This document shows, one piece after another, positions 19,149 through 31,308 of a stretch of 64,000 nt of DNA. How positions within the stretch are numbered: the stretch's first letter is position 1; every line of letters starts with the position of its first letter. The translations under genes were made by a program, and so were the position numbers. The stretch is taken from positions 3,720,001 through 3,784,000 of the forward strand of contig OY744470.1 in the NCBI GenBank assembly GCA_963556145.1. The letters run 5' to 3'. The DNA is from Hygrocybe punicea (taxonomy: Eukaryota > Basidiomycota > Agaricomycetes > Agaricales > Hygrophoraceae). The notes under the pieces are model-generated. The model worked only from the letters and a program-made list of their open reading frames with translations, ran no database searches and was not told the DNA's origin.

Positions 19149-22100
19149 ATGAAGCTCATAAAACTCTGGCAACAACGTCTTGTCGGGGATGCGACGTTTA
19201 CCTTCATCCTTTGTCTGCTGGCTCTTGCAGCTGTCTCGTGTTCTGCGCAGGATAATTCGCTAGCCCAATCCTCTGGAGTATCTTTACCGTCAGCTACCCC
19301 CAGATCGGATGTATGTGAAGTCGCCTCTGCCATTTTTTGTCACATTCTTTCTCTCACTTTTTTTATATAGGTTTTTTCGGCACAGAAACCTGTCACGTCC
19401 GATGAACCTACAGCTGAAGGAGTGGATGAGGCGACGGTGAGGCTTTGTTCTTTATTGTTGGAGAGTTGTGTTTCTGGTGCCGTGTAGAATTTTCTTTCGA
19501 GGGTTGCTCGGAATTGCTTTCTTTCGTTTCCTGAAGCCGACCTGGAATGGACTCGTGGATTGTAAAAACTTGCAGACCGAGTCTGTGCAGCAGGGAAGGG
19601 GGAGGTCAGCAGGATATCTAACGCGCAACCCACTACGGCGAAACACTATTACATGTCAATCCAATCGAGACCTTGCCACCAAATCTGAATTCTGTTCGTT
19701 TGCCGCGCACGCGCTATCAATTTTGAATTCGTCATCCTTGGAGATACTTCATTCGACGGGATCTGCTCACTTTTGCTCTAGGTATCGACGCCTTCTCAAC
19801 AGGAGCTTGACCAAGCCGCTGAAGGTGCGATCTCACCGCTACATGACATTTCAAAATACGCTTTACCATTATCTTCCCAGCTGCTCGAGCCTACAAACAA
19901 GCTATTTCTACACTTTCCACCCTCACAGCACATCTGCCCTCGCACACGCACACGCACGACCCGTCCTACAACACCCCTTCAAACTCGCTCCTGTCCTCAT
20001 TCCTGCCGAGTCCACAGGGCCAAGGTCCTCTCGGCAGCTTTATGCGCATCCTGATCAAATTGCATCAGCAATCATGGCTTCCACGTATCATGTCGGGGCT
20101 TGGACTCGAGAAGCAGGGTTTAGGTACCGGTACATCGAAGAAGAAGGAGGAGGAGATGCGAGGAAAGGCTATCAAAGTGGTCGATCTTTTGCACCATTCG
20201 GTGGAGTTGGGACATCTGGATGCCTTGTATGCGCTGGCGCAAATCTCTTTGGTGCGTTGATATCGGGGGAGTTTTATTTTTTGCATATTGCGAATTTACT
20301 TTCTCCGTTTAGTTTCCTCCTAACATCTACTTCCCGTCCGACCCCGCACTCGCGTATCATTCACTTGTCGCACACGCGTCGCAGACGGGCAACGCCTCTG
20401 CCCAATCTCTTCTAGCATTCTTTCATGCTTCAGGATATCACCAAGTCGTTCCCGTCGACCAGGCAAAAGCACAGCTCTATTACACATTTGCGGCACTCGG
20501 GGGCGACAAAAACGCCCAGATGGCGCTTGGGTATCGTTATTGGGCAGGGATCGGCACGCTCGAGGATTGCGGAAAAGCACTGGAGTGGTATGAGATTGCT
20601 GCTGGACAGGGTGAATAGCCATACGATTGACCTAATTTGACACTCGCTGACCTCGGCGCTAAGCTATGACCAAGTTCTCGTCCGGACCACCTGGAGGAAT
20701 GACGCTGCCACAGACACCCACAAGGCTTTCTGATTTGGCAGGTGGCGTGTATGGACCAGGTGCCAGCGTTGCATCAACTGGGTTGAACGTGCAACGCCCT
20801 GCGATCAAAGCTGGGATCGCACGTGCAGCTGGGGAGACCTGGGAAGATGTCTTGGACTACTACATGGTGATTATCGCAGGAACTCTTTCCAAAGTTCTTC
20901 TAACGTCTCACTGCTCTTCAAAGTTCAACGCCGACAGGGGCGAGGTAGACTTCGCTTACCGCTTGGGGAGGATATTTTACCAAGGGAGCATTTACTCTTC
21001 CACGGGCGGCATTGCATCCGGGAGCGAAGGCGTCGGGGCAGTTTCCCGTGACTGGCAACGTGCTCGGCTTTATTTCCTCCGCATTGCTCGGCAGGTGTGG
21101 CCTCATGATCCAACCAACCCTCTCCAGTATGTGCCCTCCACTCCAAAGGACGAAGGTGGCCCGGTCGGCTACGCGGCTCTGAGCGCCGGGTATCTAGGGC
21201 ATATGGCCCTACGAGGTGAAGGAGTCAAGGCCGATGCGGCGGTGGCGAAGATGTGGTTCGAGAGGGGAGCGATGCATGGCGATAAGGAGTGTCAAAATGG
21301 TTTGGGTATCATTTGGAGGGATGGGTTGGTCCAGGGTCGTGTGGATATGAAGAAAGCCTTGGCATATTTTGCAGCTGCAGCTGGACAAGATCTTGCCGAA
21401 GCGCAGGTGAATCTTGGAAAACATCATTATGGTGAGTTTCCAGTTTTGCCTACCGTGGTCTGTAAGGTAAGTTCGTAACTGGTCCGTCCACGGCAGATCG
21501 CAATGAGTTCAAGCTAGCAGCTACGTATTTCGAGACTGCCATCCGGCATGGTTCCCCCTTTGAGGCGTATTACTACGTGGCCACGATCCAGTCGGCACAA
21601 ACCCGGAACCCGGGTATCATGACTGGTGGCTTCTGTGCGATGGCTGTTTCGTTCTATAAACTGGTGGCTGAACGAGGCGTGTGGGACAACGATCTACTTC
21701 GAGAAGCCGAGATAGCCTGGAATTCGGGAACGGACAGGGGCAAGGAACTCGCGATCCTGAAATGGTGGATTGCTTCAGAAAGAGGATTTGAGGTTGCACA
21801 GAATAACATGGCTTATGTGTTAGACCAGGGTCAGTCTGTCGGTGTTCCGGACCTGTCTTTGCTTTCATCTGCCGCCTAATACTTTGCGATGCCCAACACA
21901 GACAAGAGTATCCTGAGACTTACTCGGTTTTCACCCTTCACGCCATCAAATGACACTGCAAGACTGGCATTGACGCAGTGGACTCGTTCGGCCGCTCAAA
22001 CAAACGTTGATTCCCTGGTCAAAGTGGGAGATTATTACTACCACGGTCTCGGCATGGACGCCGATGAAGCCACGCGGTTGGAGAAGGCTGCGAGGTACTA

Positions 22101-23157
22101 CCAATCTGCTGCCAACACTCAAATGAGTGCATTGGCGATGTGGAACCTCGGTTGGATGTATGAAAATGGTGTCGGGGTGCCTCAGGTACGTAAGGACTGC
22201 GATATGTTTCCTTGTCTACCATTTTAGTTGAACCAGTTAACTGTGGTTAGGATTTTCATCTTGCCAAACGGTAAGGCTTTTTTTCGAATGATGTCCAAAT
22301 ACATCGTGACAACGCAAAAACAACTAAAAAAATTCTAGACACTATGATATGGCTCTGGAGACCAACTCGGAAGCATATTTACCCGTTCTACTTTCACTTG
22401 GGAAACTGTATATACGCAGCATCTGGCACACTCTGATGGGTGGAACTGGTGGCCTCAATTGGTGGAACCCTGAAGAAGAAGAGCCTGGTGTGCCCCTGCT
22501 CGGTGTCAATTGTTTGCCGCGAAGGAGATACTGATATGCAAATTAAATTTTCAGCCTTCTCACCAAAGGGAACAGGCGAAGCCCGAGAACTTGACGGGAC
22601 TTCGGATGAAGGAGCGGGTGGAAACACGGCCACGGGTGATGATGGAGGGAGCGTTGATGAAGACGATACCCCATGGTATCTTGGTAGAGCCAAGGAAGAG
22701 TTCAAACGTCGGCGAGGTCTAGGCCCCGTGAAGGCGCGGAACGAAGAGGAAGACCCAATCCAGGTTTTGATCTTGTGTTTTTTAACTTTTTTCTTAGACA
22801 CTCCTCTAAAAATATCCTGTTCTCCAGTGGGCCAGGGATCGCAGGAATGCAGGGGGGCACGAACGAGACGGCGACCTCGGCCCTGATGAATACTTTGAAG
22901 GCAGAGGACATCGCGGCGAGGAGGCTGCCGAGTTTGGGGAGATGGTTTTGCTTGTGTCTCTGTGTCTCGTCGTTTCGGTGTTGTTGTATGTGCGGACACG
23001 GGTCGTGAGGACTCAGCAACAACATCGGCAGCAGCAGCAGCAACAGCAACAGCAGCAGGGCGGGGGTGGCGAGCAGCCGCCACAACCTAACGTCAATGGA
23101 GGACTCTTCCCTCCACTAGGGGATCCTGCGAGAGACAACTGGGCGATTTGGCGATAA
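19149..23157 (+). CDS. HRD3: Hrd3/SEL1L homologue, ER-associated degradation (about 991 aa)
   Basis: Thirteen exons (19149-19310, 19371-19436, 19782-19824, 19881-20251, 20313-20610, 20664-20866, 20924-21431, 21497-21829, 21902-22185, 22251-22270, 22339-22487, 22555-22763, 22828-23157) join in phase. The protein starts with a signal peptide (FILCLLALAAVSCSA) and has many Sel1 repeats, for example HLDALYALAQISL, NAQMALGYRYWAGIG, ALSAGYLGHMALRGEG, AQNNMAYVLDQ and ALAMWNLGWMYENGVGVPQ. One TM segment (MVLLVSLCLVVSVLLYV) lies near the C-terminus, followed by a poly-Gln cytosolic tail. Signal peptide, lumenal Sel1 repeats and a C-terminal anchor are the Hrd3/SEL1L architecture. Its known role is partner of the Hrd1 ubiquitin ligase in the ER membrane. 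Exon 10 is only 20 nt. The donor after 20866 (GTGATT) is weak. Confidence 0.93.
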
Positions 23158-23444
23158 TCATATGTGAAGTGTATAATATTTGATGCCATATTCGATGTTT
23201 CTACACTCTCAATCTTGCCCATCTCCGAAGCCTTTTCTTCAGTATGAAATCTAGGAAGTGTAATTTGCCAGTCTGGGGCAACCCTGTTACCGCACAAGTT
23301 TAACCAGTGAAAAGCCCGAGTACGGTCGTTTTCGTAAAGATCACTTGATAATTTGGGACTCGAAACAGAACAAGCCGTATTAAATAAAATAATGGAGACT
23401 GAAATTTTCCGTGCAAATGAATGTTGACGATACAATGGAAATAA

Positions 23445-24240
23445 TTAATCGTGATAGCCCCAGCTCCCGATAGCTCCCTTGATCATTAACCGGGGATTTG
23501 CAACTGCAGGGTGACCAGGAAAGTAGCCATTGTAATAGTCATTGAGTTCAGCAGGAGTGAGCCGTTCAATAACTCCGCAGTCAGCGAGGAGAGGAAGACC
23601 TTGCTAAAGAGGGATTCGTGACGCTACAACAACCAGTGGGCGACAAAGATAACTTACCTCTGTTGGCATACTCCCATTCGGGAATGGCATTTCTGCATAA
23701 GGTAGGTTCCGTCCATCAAGGCGTTGGGTGTTCAAGGCCTGAGAAATAATGAATTATCTCAATCTGTGGTGGTTGAAGGGGGAAGTTACTACCATTATCG
23801 CGTTCCGCTCAACTCGGACAAGTCGTTCATTAAACGTTGCCATAGCCATTGCAAACCATGGAGGAGCAACTGCTAGAGAGGTCAAATCGTCTGGTAAGTC
23901 AGCAATTAAATAAAAGACGTACTACTACTAAACCCAGTTATCCTCTCCATCATTGCATTCCTATAAACATGAGCCGCCGTGAAGTCGTCTGCGGTTGGAA
24001 TAGATCCGGAGGTCCTCAAAGCTGACACCGTTGATGTCAGCAGCTGAACTGATCATGGAAATAAAGTTTATTTTAATAAGACAAACCTATGGCATCGGTA
24101 ACACGTCGTACTAGTACATAGTTGTCAGCTTCCACAAAATCCTGAGGCATTGGAGGGTTTGATGGAGGCGGGGGCAGGCGAACACCACATGGGAGAGGTA
24201 GTGCGAGTGGGGGACGAAGCTGAAACGTGAAGGCGGCCAT
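23445..24240 (-). CDS. Conserved small fungal protein, possibly Mug135-like (about 190 aa)
   Basis: Minus-strand exons 24240-24087, 24021-23923, 23872-23793, 23738-23658 and 23603-23445 join in phase from ATG to TAA. Features are a Pro-rich N-terminus, an alpha-helical AAHVYRNAMMERI stretch, VAPPWFAMAMATFNERL, then MPFPNGSMPTE, LPLLADCGVIERLTPAELNDYYNGYFPG and a final IKGAIG. The PFPNG... GYFPG order recalls the Mug135-like C-terminal family of fungi (a meiotically upregulated protein in fission yeast); this is a pattern-memory call and not certain. It converges on HRD3, with 287 bp between stops. In the third intron the strong GTACGT donor was preferred because it alone keeps the frame. Confidence 0.75.
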
Positions 24241-25098
24241 ATCGTAGGGAATTCACTGGCAATGTAGTGAATTCAGTGGTTGTTGTAGAAGCAGTCACGT
24301 GGAAGATCGTGTCTCGCCACGTGATTCATAGCTTTTACACAAACCGTGATCATCGGCGGCGAATTAAACAGGAATTGATGATCAGCCAAGATATTTGGTG
24401 CGTGCGTTTTTGTTCAATGTTGAAGTTGATCCATAACCGCAGTGTACCCCAGTCGTGACGGTGCACGGTGCACGGTGCACGGTTGTCGTGCTGTTACATC
24501 CAGCTTGTCCACGAGGTAAACCAACCGATATCCTTCTGCCTTGGCCAAGTCTTTGGACGCCCGAGGGACGAGCCACCCATCTTGCTGCCTCCCTCTCACA
24601 TGGTCATTTTCGAATGGTACTCATCATCGTAACCAGTACCAAGTGATCAGGATCTATGTCACCCGATGGCCCAGGTGTGAATTGCAGACCATGGCCAATG
24701 GCAAAGAGGAACTACAAAGACCATAAGGATCTAGCAGACCGCCACGACCGTGTGGCTGTTGGGATCCCTTTGACATATGGAGATGAACGGTATATCCCCG
24801 TCTGTAGGGCAACCAAGAACCACTTGAACCAAGTCAGATATCATCAGTATATAACCTCAGCGCATTCTCTAGATCTGTTGCACAACCAAGACATCCTTCA
24901 ATGATTATTTTATTTTCGAGAGCAAAGGCCATCCGAGTCGACGCCATGATGTCGCCATCGTGGTCAAAATTGAATTTTGCCAAGTGTACAGCCACAGCGA
25001 CGCGCTGGGGATACCGTCAACCACTCTCGTTATTTTTTTTCTCCCGTCTAATCATCCTTGTACATCAGCTGTAAATCTGTTCACAACACTGTAGTCAC
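24241..25098. other. Intergenic; possible small ORF at 24656-24904
   Basis: No convincing gene. An 82-residue plus-strand ORF (24656-24904, MSPDGPGVNC...) has a protein-like composition but no family I recognise. A short tandem of GGTGCAC (three copies) is at about 24460-24482. A T-run lies shortly before the SWIB gene start. Confidence 0.35.
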
Positions 25099-26053
25099 AT
25101 GTCCCTCGACATTAGCGCCCTCGAACCCCAGATTCGGCAAATCCTTTCCGCGCCGGGCACCGACCTAACCACAATCAGCGCAAAGCGTGTGCGACGGCGG
25201 TTGCTCGAGATAGAACCTTCGTTGACCGCTGGTATTTTGAAGGTGCACAAGGATGCAGTGGACGCACTGATAGGAACCGTGTTTGAGATGGTCCAAGCAG
25301 AGGAAGGGGGAAGTGGCGACATCGGCCGGCAGGGACTGACGGAGGTCCAGGACAGCCCTCCCAAGAAGACGAAGTTGGACAAAGAAGCGGCCGATGTTGA
25401 CACGGAGGAAGACGTTGCCTCTGCTTCTCTATCTGGGAAAATGACAAAGGCGGCCAAGAAGTCATCGAGAGAGCTCACTGATGCCGAGCTTGCACGCCAA
25501 CTGTCAAACGAAATCAATAGTCGATCCCGGAGAAGCACAAGCTCTAGGGGGGCCGTTGGATCGACTAGGAAGGGCGGCAGGAAGATGAAAAGCTCCGAAT
25601 TGGTGGATACTGATGGGGAGGACAGTGGGGACGGGGAACGAAAGGTCAACACCAAGACAAGAGGTCCTGCAAAAGGCGGCTTTGGAAAAGAATATATCTT
25701 GAGGTACGTTCACCCCCCCGTTGTGTTCCTCTTTTTCTCAACCGACCACCTTCCTATAGCGAGCCTCTGGCCCTGGTCATTGGGGTCGGTAAACTCTCCC
25801 GGCCACAGGTTGTTAAACAGCTATGGATATATATCAAGGACAAGGAGTTGCAGAACCCAGAAAATAGACGCGAAATTTTATGTGACGGGAACCTCAAAGC
25901 CGTGTTCAATGCGGACAAGATTGATATGTTCAGGATGAACAAGGTTTTGGGCCAGTACGTGTCTCCTCAACCACTTGTCTCCTTTCACTTCGGCAATGCA
26001 ACCTTCTCAACTTGTTTCTATGATATAGACACCTCCACGAAAATGACGAATAA
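25099..26053 (+). CDS. DEK_C-SWIB/MDM2 chromatin protein (Tri1/Uaf30-like), about 274 aa
   Basis: Exons 25099-25703, 25760-25954 and 26029-26053 join in phase. Residues 1-65 look like a DEK C-terminal domain (LEPQIRQILSAP...VRRRLLEIEPSL...VHKDAVDALIGTVFEM). A charged, Ser/Lys-rich linker follows. Residues 203-272 form a SWIB/MDM2 domain (LSEPLALVIGVGKLSRPQVV, WIYIKDKELQNPENRREI, CDGNLKAVFNADKIDMFRMN, LGQHL). Fungal proteins with this order include Uaf30 of the RNA polymerase I upstream factor and Tri1; which applies here is not decidable by eye. The last exon, 25 nt, completes the domain with QHLHENDE. Confidence 0.92.
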
Positions 26054-26240
26054 ATTGGCGTCGTTGTCCGCCAGTTCACGAGAATGAGATAGACACAGCC
26101 ATCTTGTTTTATTTACCGTGATGTTCCCCTCCCCTTCACGCCATCCAACCGGCCAACAATAACACTTCTTGCTGAAACGTCGTCTACTTGTAGTTGACCA
26201 TCCTATACTAATAGTCAGACGATTTCTGGCCACGATCTCG

Positions 26241-27374
26241 TCATGCAAGAACGCTGACCTGGTGAGCCCACCAAGCGAGAGTTCTGGAAGCCAACTGGAG
26301 AGCGATCTGGTCCCGGAAATCCATAGAAGAAACAAACTGAAGGATTCTTTCGTGCTTTTGATCCTTCGGAAAGCTTACTGCCGCACGTAAATACAACCAT
26401 AGAGATTCATGAGATGGATACGCCGTCACGAGTGACAAGGCGTGTTCAAAGGCTGAGGCGGGGTCCAATGCCACAGAATCGGATGATAGAATGTCCTGGA
26501 AAGGGAGAGACATGAAACGTCGGAGAAATCCACAAAGGTGGTGTACAGCGGAATGATCTGAAACATGTAACTCGACCCAGCGGCGCAGTCTGAAAGCTTC
26601 ATGTGTGAGGACGTCGACTAGTTGACGATGTTGTTGACTGTCGGAAGTTGTCGGAGGATCCGAATAAAGGCAAGTACACAGGGTATTGATACAGAAATTC
26701 CAGTGTGCCCATGCGTAGTAGTTGCGAGGGTAGATTTCACTTGCATGAGCAAGATGGACAAATTCTTCTTGGATGATCTTTGGGGGTATATGAAGGTGAG
26801 GGCCGTCAGCAAGTGTGTTGCCATCTGGGAATCCAAGATTCGAGGTCTTGCTCCCGAATTGAACCTGGCCATAGAGAAGGCGGAACAACCACCTCCGGTG
26901 ATCCCAGAGGATGGCTTCCTTTGCACAGTCTCTGGCAGATTGTAAAGCCCTAATGATAGCCAGCTCTCTCTCTGGATCGAAAAGGCCGCTTTGAATCAGA
27001 CGTTTCCGTACGTTCAGGGCGGTCTGGTGAGCCGGATTGGCAAGAAGGATGACAATTGACGAGGCCAACAAATCGGCAACAGTTGAGTGCCTCCTCTCCT
27101 TGGCTATCAAATCCTTCTTAGCGGTCGTGAAGATAGAGATTGCCGTTAGGTAGGCTTTATGCAAGGTCTTTCTTGGGACACCCAAGTTTTGTTCCACGAA
27201 AAGAAAAGACGTGGTCGAACTGGAAGCATCCGAATCCGTTGACCATTGTTCTGCGTCGCCTGGAAGTATTTCGATGGATTTTCTGTAGAAATGTCATGTA
27301 TAATGTAACTGTGTGAATTAAAACATTGAAAGGACCAACGGAGGTTTCTCAAGCAACTCCCCCAATGCTAGCAT
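26241..27374 (-). CDS. PTAR1-like protein prenyltransferase alpha-repeat protein (about 363 aa)
   Basis: Exon 1 (27374-27325, MLALGELLEKPP...) joins exon 2 (27282-26241) across a 42-nt intron. Repeats of the protein prenyltransferase alpha-subunit type are visible: AILWDHRRWLFRLLYG, YPRNYYAWAHWNFCI, SDHSAVHHLCGFLRR and YPSHESLWLYLRAAV, with Trp/His spacing typical of PPTA repeats. Overall layout and length fit PTAR1 rather than the farnesyl, geranylgeranyl or Rab transferase alpha subunits. In animals PTAR1 is a GGTase-III subunit; the role here is inferred. The gene is divergent from the oligoribonuclease with 189 bp between starts. Confidence 0.88.
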
Positions 27375-27563
27375 CAGTGTCGAATCGTTGTCCAAAGACA
27401 TTGTTGAGGCCAAAAATCAAGTCTTTTGGTCGGATCTGTGAGTGACAGTCCGTCTTCCGAGTCCGAGTATTCCATGATTCGTGCTCCGAGTCGAATTCTT
27501 CGCCATTGCAGACGTCCCAGATTCTACTGTTCACCAACATTCCATCCAAGACAAAACACTACT
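27375..27563. promoter_or_regulatory. Shared divergent promoter (PTAR1-like / oligoribonuclease)
   Basis: 189 bp separate the two start codons. No clear TATA box was seen. Both transcription units must initiate here, so regulatory elements are probably shared. Confidence 0.6.
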
Positions 27564-28687
27564 ATGGCTTCATCAGTAAAACCGCTGGACTTTTACGCTG
27601 GCCCACTGGTTTGGGTTGACTGCGAAATGACAGGATTAACCCCACGCCGGGATAAGCTCCTGGAAATAGCGGCGCGTATATTTTGTCGTTGACTTCAGAG
27701 CACAGTCCCTCAATACGAGACGGTTAATCCAGGTCCTGATCACCAACGGAAACCTGGAGCTGGTAGACGATGGCATACACTTTGTGATCCAAACGGCGAA
27801 AGACGACTTGGATAGGTGAGTAAAAACCGTCGGATGTCGATCCTTTTCTTCTTCTTCTTTCTTTTTTGTTGTTGACAATGAAAGCAATTGCGGGACAGAA
27901 TGGACGAATGGTGCCAAATTCACCATGGCAGGGTTCGTCTTTTTTTTGTGTTCCCGTACCTTGGTAAAACAAAAAAAAAGAATACAAAGTATACTAATCT
28001 TTTTTGCCTTTCGTCAAGTCTGGTTTGACCCAGGCCTGTTTGACTTCGCAACACACAAAGGATTTCGTCTCTGAAGCGATTCTTTCTTATGTCAAGAAAC
28101 GGATACCGTATCCGAGAATTGGAGTCCTCGCGGGAAATTCAGTACATGCTGATCGTTCGTTCCTTGTGGAGGAGATGCCTGAACTGATCGATTGGCTCCA
28201 TTATCGGTTTTTAACTTCTTTTTTTGATTTCGTTATAACTTGACCACTGAACCAAATTTGCTCTCTCGTGTAGTATTGTTGGTATGTTCTCTCCTCAATG
28301 TTCTTGCTGAGGTGTAACTGATGATTTTGGGCTTCCTTCGCCCCGTTCCTAACAAAGATGTGTCGTCTATAAAAGTCAGTTTCTCACAAAGCTGTGGGAC
28401 GATAACTTAACTCCCTTTGCTTCGTCAGGAGCTCTGCCGCAGGTGGTATCCATCTCGATCTCCGCCATACGTAGAAAGCAATCATCGGTACGTTTACTTT
28501 TACGATACACCACACAATAAGTTTTGACTCGGAGGTTGTTGTTTGAAGGGCGTTGGATGACATTCGCGGCTCAATAAGAGGTGCTGAACATTCCATTTTT
28601 GGTGGTCTATTCTTCTTCTGATCTGTCATTGAAGAGCTGCAGTGGTACCGCGAAAATATTTTTATCCCTCCCATTTCACCGCTGTGA
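27564..28687 (+). CDS. Oligoribonuclease (REXO2/Orn, DEDDh 3'-5' exonuclease), about 193 aa
   Basis: Exons 27564-27671, 27733-27815, 27899-27932, 28019-28206, 28274-28281, 28358-28374, 28429-28487, 28549-28580 and 28635-28687 keep one frame. DEDDh residues are visible: Asp and Glu in WVDCEMTGL, Asp in SVHADRSFL, and His/Asp in NHRALDDIRGSI. The family degrades 2-5 nt RNAs, in mitochondria and cytosol. Exon 5 is only 8 nt (TATTGTTG) and exon 6 is 17 nt; together they encode part of the conserved IVDVSSIKEL. The first intron would need a GC donor (GCG|GCGCGT at 27672), since no GT donor keeps phase; either it is a GC-AG intron or the copy is compromised. Confidence 0.88.
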
Positions 28688-28872
28688 GCCTCTGCTTAGT
28701 GGACAGATGACCGTGTGCTGTTACTACATATTATTTTCCAAAAATGAACGTATAGTCTACAATCGTTTGTAGAATATCCATGTGTGTGTGTGTGTGACGT
28801 TGGGGCCAAGTGGTGCTGAAGAGCATGTGTAGTCGTAGTAAAAATAAATTATGATCCCCATGAGGAGCGGGG

Positions 28873-31308
28873 TCAGAAATCCCAAAGTGTTCCCTTGCGT
28901 CAATCATGTCAGATGAATAATAATAGACTCGGAGAGCCCAAATATATGTGACGGACAAACGCTGGTATGCCTGCTTCCTTGCAGCCTTCCATCATCTCCT
29001 TGTTCCCCTGCCAATTGGACGTGATGAACACGACTTCCGCTTGCCATGACGAATAGACCTCCTTGATGAGCTTCATGGTATCCGGGCGTCCTCCTGCCGT
29101 GTCGAGAAGCAGTTTAGAAAAAATAATCAAAAAATCAAAAATGCAATCAGTGGTGGCGGGCGCTATTTACCTCGTTGTTTGGAATCCCATAGAGTAACCC
29201 GGTCAGGCCCCAAGTTGTTGTGGATGAGGCCAGCAATAGTGGGGCCAAACGTTTTTTCTTGATCCGAGCCTATCCATATCAGGTACCTGTGAGTCAAGGT
29301 CAAAGGTCAGATTCGCAGCGGTGAAGCGGCCGAGGCTCTAAGTTTGTGAAGGAAGACGAATTCACCAATTTGGACTCTATCACAATCAGGAGTGAATGAC
29401 ATTAGATGTGTATTTGGTCACAACAGGAGTCATACCTGCAAACACGTCGAGAGTGCAGCCCCAAGCCCCGTCCCGGTGCAAATCCGGATGCCACGCCTGT
29501 ATAACGTCGATGTGTGTGAAACGCCAGCGAACTGCACAAAACAAGTGTCATAAGCACAACTCCGAAAGCATTCTCTGTTGACGCCCTTTACCTTGAGTTC
29601 CCGTGTCCAGACGGTTTTGGGGGGGTGAGTCACAAGACGTTTAGTAAAGTCACCCTGGACGCCGCATATCAGGTAATGGTACGGTGACGTTGTACCTTCC
29701 CTGTGGAAAGGACTATCCTTGAGCATACAGAGGCGGGTAAAATGTTTCTAGTAAAGTCGTACGAGACGATTCCGAACGCATGATATTCTAAGATTGATCC
29801 TCGAGATATTCTTGCCAATAAACCCTGTTGCATTCCTCGCTCGAAGCGGAGGATGACAACCTTTGGTGAGGGCTAGACGAGATATAAGAGACGAGGGGGA
29901 GAATTTCGGCAGAGAAAAGTTACAATCTCGACGTCAACTCTTACTTGACGAACTGTCAACCATGGGATGACGATGCTACAGGATCAGGTACAAATGATTG
30001 GTGTGGTTGTGGATGGCAGTAAGGAATGAAACACTCACAATACGGTCATCGAGGATACATACCAAAAATCCTGTTGCCGAATAATGTGAATGCCATTCAG
30101 GTGCCAGGAGTGCGTGTCGAGGTCGTAGCTATCGCCCAGAATTACAAACACCCACGCTAAGATACATGTCAGTAAATAGAACTGCCCGCGGCCGTTTCCT
30201 CAGACGTACTACAAAGGAGGCCAAACCTGAGGATGTCAGATCTTATAAGCAACTGGCATAAAATAAAAATCAACGGATGATTCACCAGCCAATAAACCGA
30301 TGGTTGCGTTCGAAAACGCTGGTAAACAGTCAGGCCGGAGTTGAAAGAATTTAACCGTTAAAATACGCACTTGTGGTGTGCGTTCCGTACCCAAGGAAGT
30401 GCGCTTGCCATGCTGAGTACCACGGTGAGATTTGTCAGGACACCCATTACAAGGATTGCATCGTGTTCATTCTCATGGCGAAGGAAGATGAGAGTGAGGC
30501 GGTAAATGAGCCAAATACACCCGGAAGTTGCGCATCCTGAATGAATGCCGCCCAAATGCTGCAGCACCGAAGTGCAGCCCAACCTGAACCAGAGGGGGGT
30601 CCACTGTAGATTAAATTTAGCATCAAGCATAATTATTCCAATAGCCCCATAAAGCGGACCTTTGCGAACAACGTATTTACGACCAGGTACAACAATCGTC
30701 CAAAAAGTTCGTTTCTCATGAGGATGGCCATTTGTAAGTTTCCAAGAACGAGAGCGCCAGAGTAGTCTCGAGGGTATTGCCATATACCCAAGGCAGCAAA
30801 CAGAACGCCAATCACGTTCAGGCAAATCACGACGGTGAAGAATTTTCTATGGATTATTATTTTAAAAAAACAGTCACCAAGCACTGACTTGCCCTTGAAC
30901 AGGCCAAACTAACCGGTATGTATTGTACCACAGTTGAAACCGGATCCAGCGGCTAACGTTGTGCTTTGGCTTCTTCTGAGGAAAACCCGTATTTCGAACT
31001 GGAACTTCGAAGGAGTGTCTTGGCTGCGCGGCCAAATAAACCCTTCGGTCTACAGAAGGATAATGCCGAGTCGCGGCAGGCTTCGGTTCAGATAATGAAC
31101 AGTCGCGCGGCGGGAGGGCAAGTGAGGGGTTCGCGGTGCGGGTGTTGTCCAGACACAGTAACTCGTCGCCGTCGTGAAAGTTAAGCGGCGGAAGTCGTGT
31201 ACAATCCTGTGTCAAGGGAGGAATATGACCACCTGCAGGGTAAAAAAGGTCCACAACCCCCTTCTCGGGGTCATATATGTGGTTCGGCGGGCTTGAACGA
31301 GAGGACAT
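28873..31308 (-). CDS. TmpA-like integral membrane oxidoreductase (about 529 aa, 14 exons)
   Basis: Minus-strand exons 31308-30914, 30846-30660, 30603-30371, 30318-30286, 30226-30210, 30156-30063, 29975-29945, 29860-29763, 29712-29592, 29531-29436, 29376-29366, 29286-29171, 29093-28957 and 28893-28873 join in phase. The N-terminal 120 residues are Pro-rich and cytosolic. Several TM segments follow (FFTVVICLNVIGVLFAALGIW, HDAILVMGVLTNLTVVLSMA, AWVFVILGD-type). The C-terminal half has THPPKTVWTRELKF, TLYRRGIRICTGTGLGAALS, NWYLIWIGSD, TLWDSK, GRPDTM, EVVFITSN and a final GTLWDF. That series marks fungal TmpA-like membrane proteins related to the C-terminus of NRPS-like enzymes and to ferredoxin-NADP reductase folds. 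Substrate unknown. Exons of 17, 11 and 21 nt are notable. The terminal intron was added because it restores the usual end; without it the ORF ends at 28909. Confidence 0.9.

Noticed and set aside
22940..23160. Separate small TM gene at the end of HRD3
   Set aside because: It is the last exon of HRD3, supplying the expected C-terminal anchor.
28770..28800. Short (GT)n tract as regulatory site
   Set aside because: Only a few units in an intergenic gap; nothing suggests function.
28909..28957. TmpA-like protein ending HIYLGSPSLLLFI
   Set aside because: A GT-AG intron here restores the usual family ending GTLWDF at 28873.
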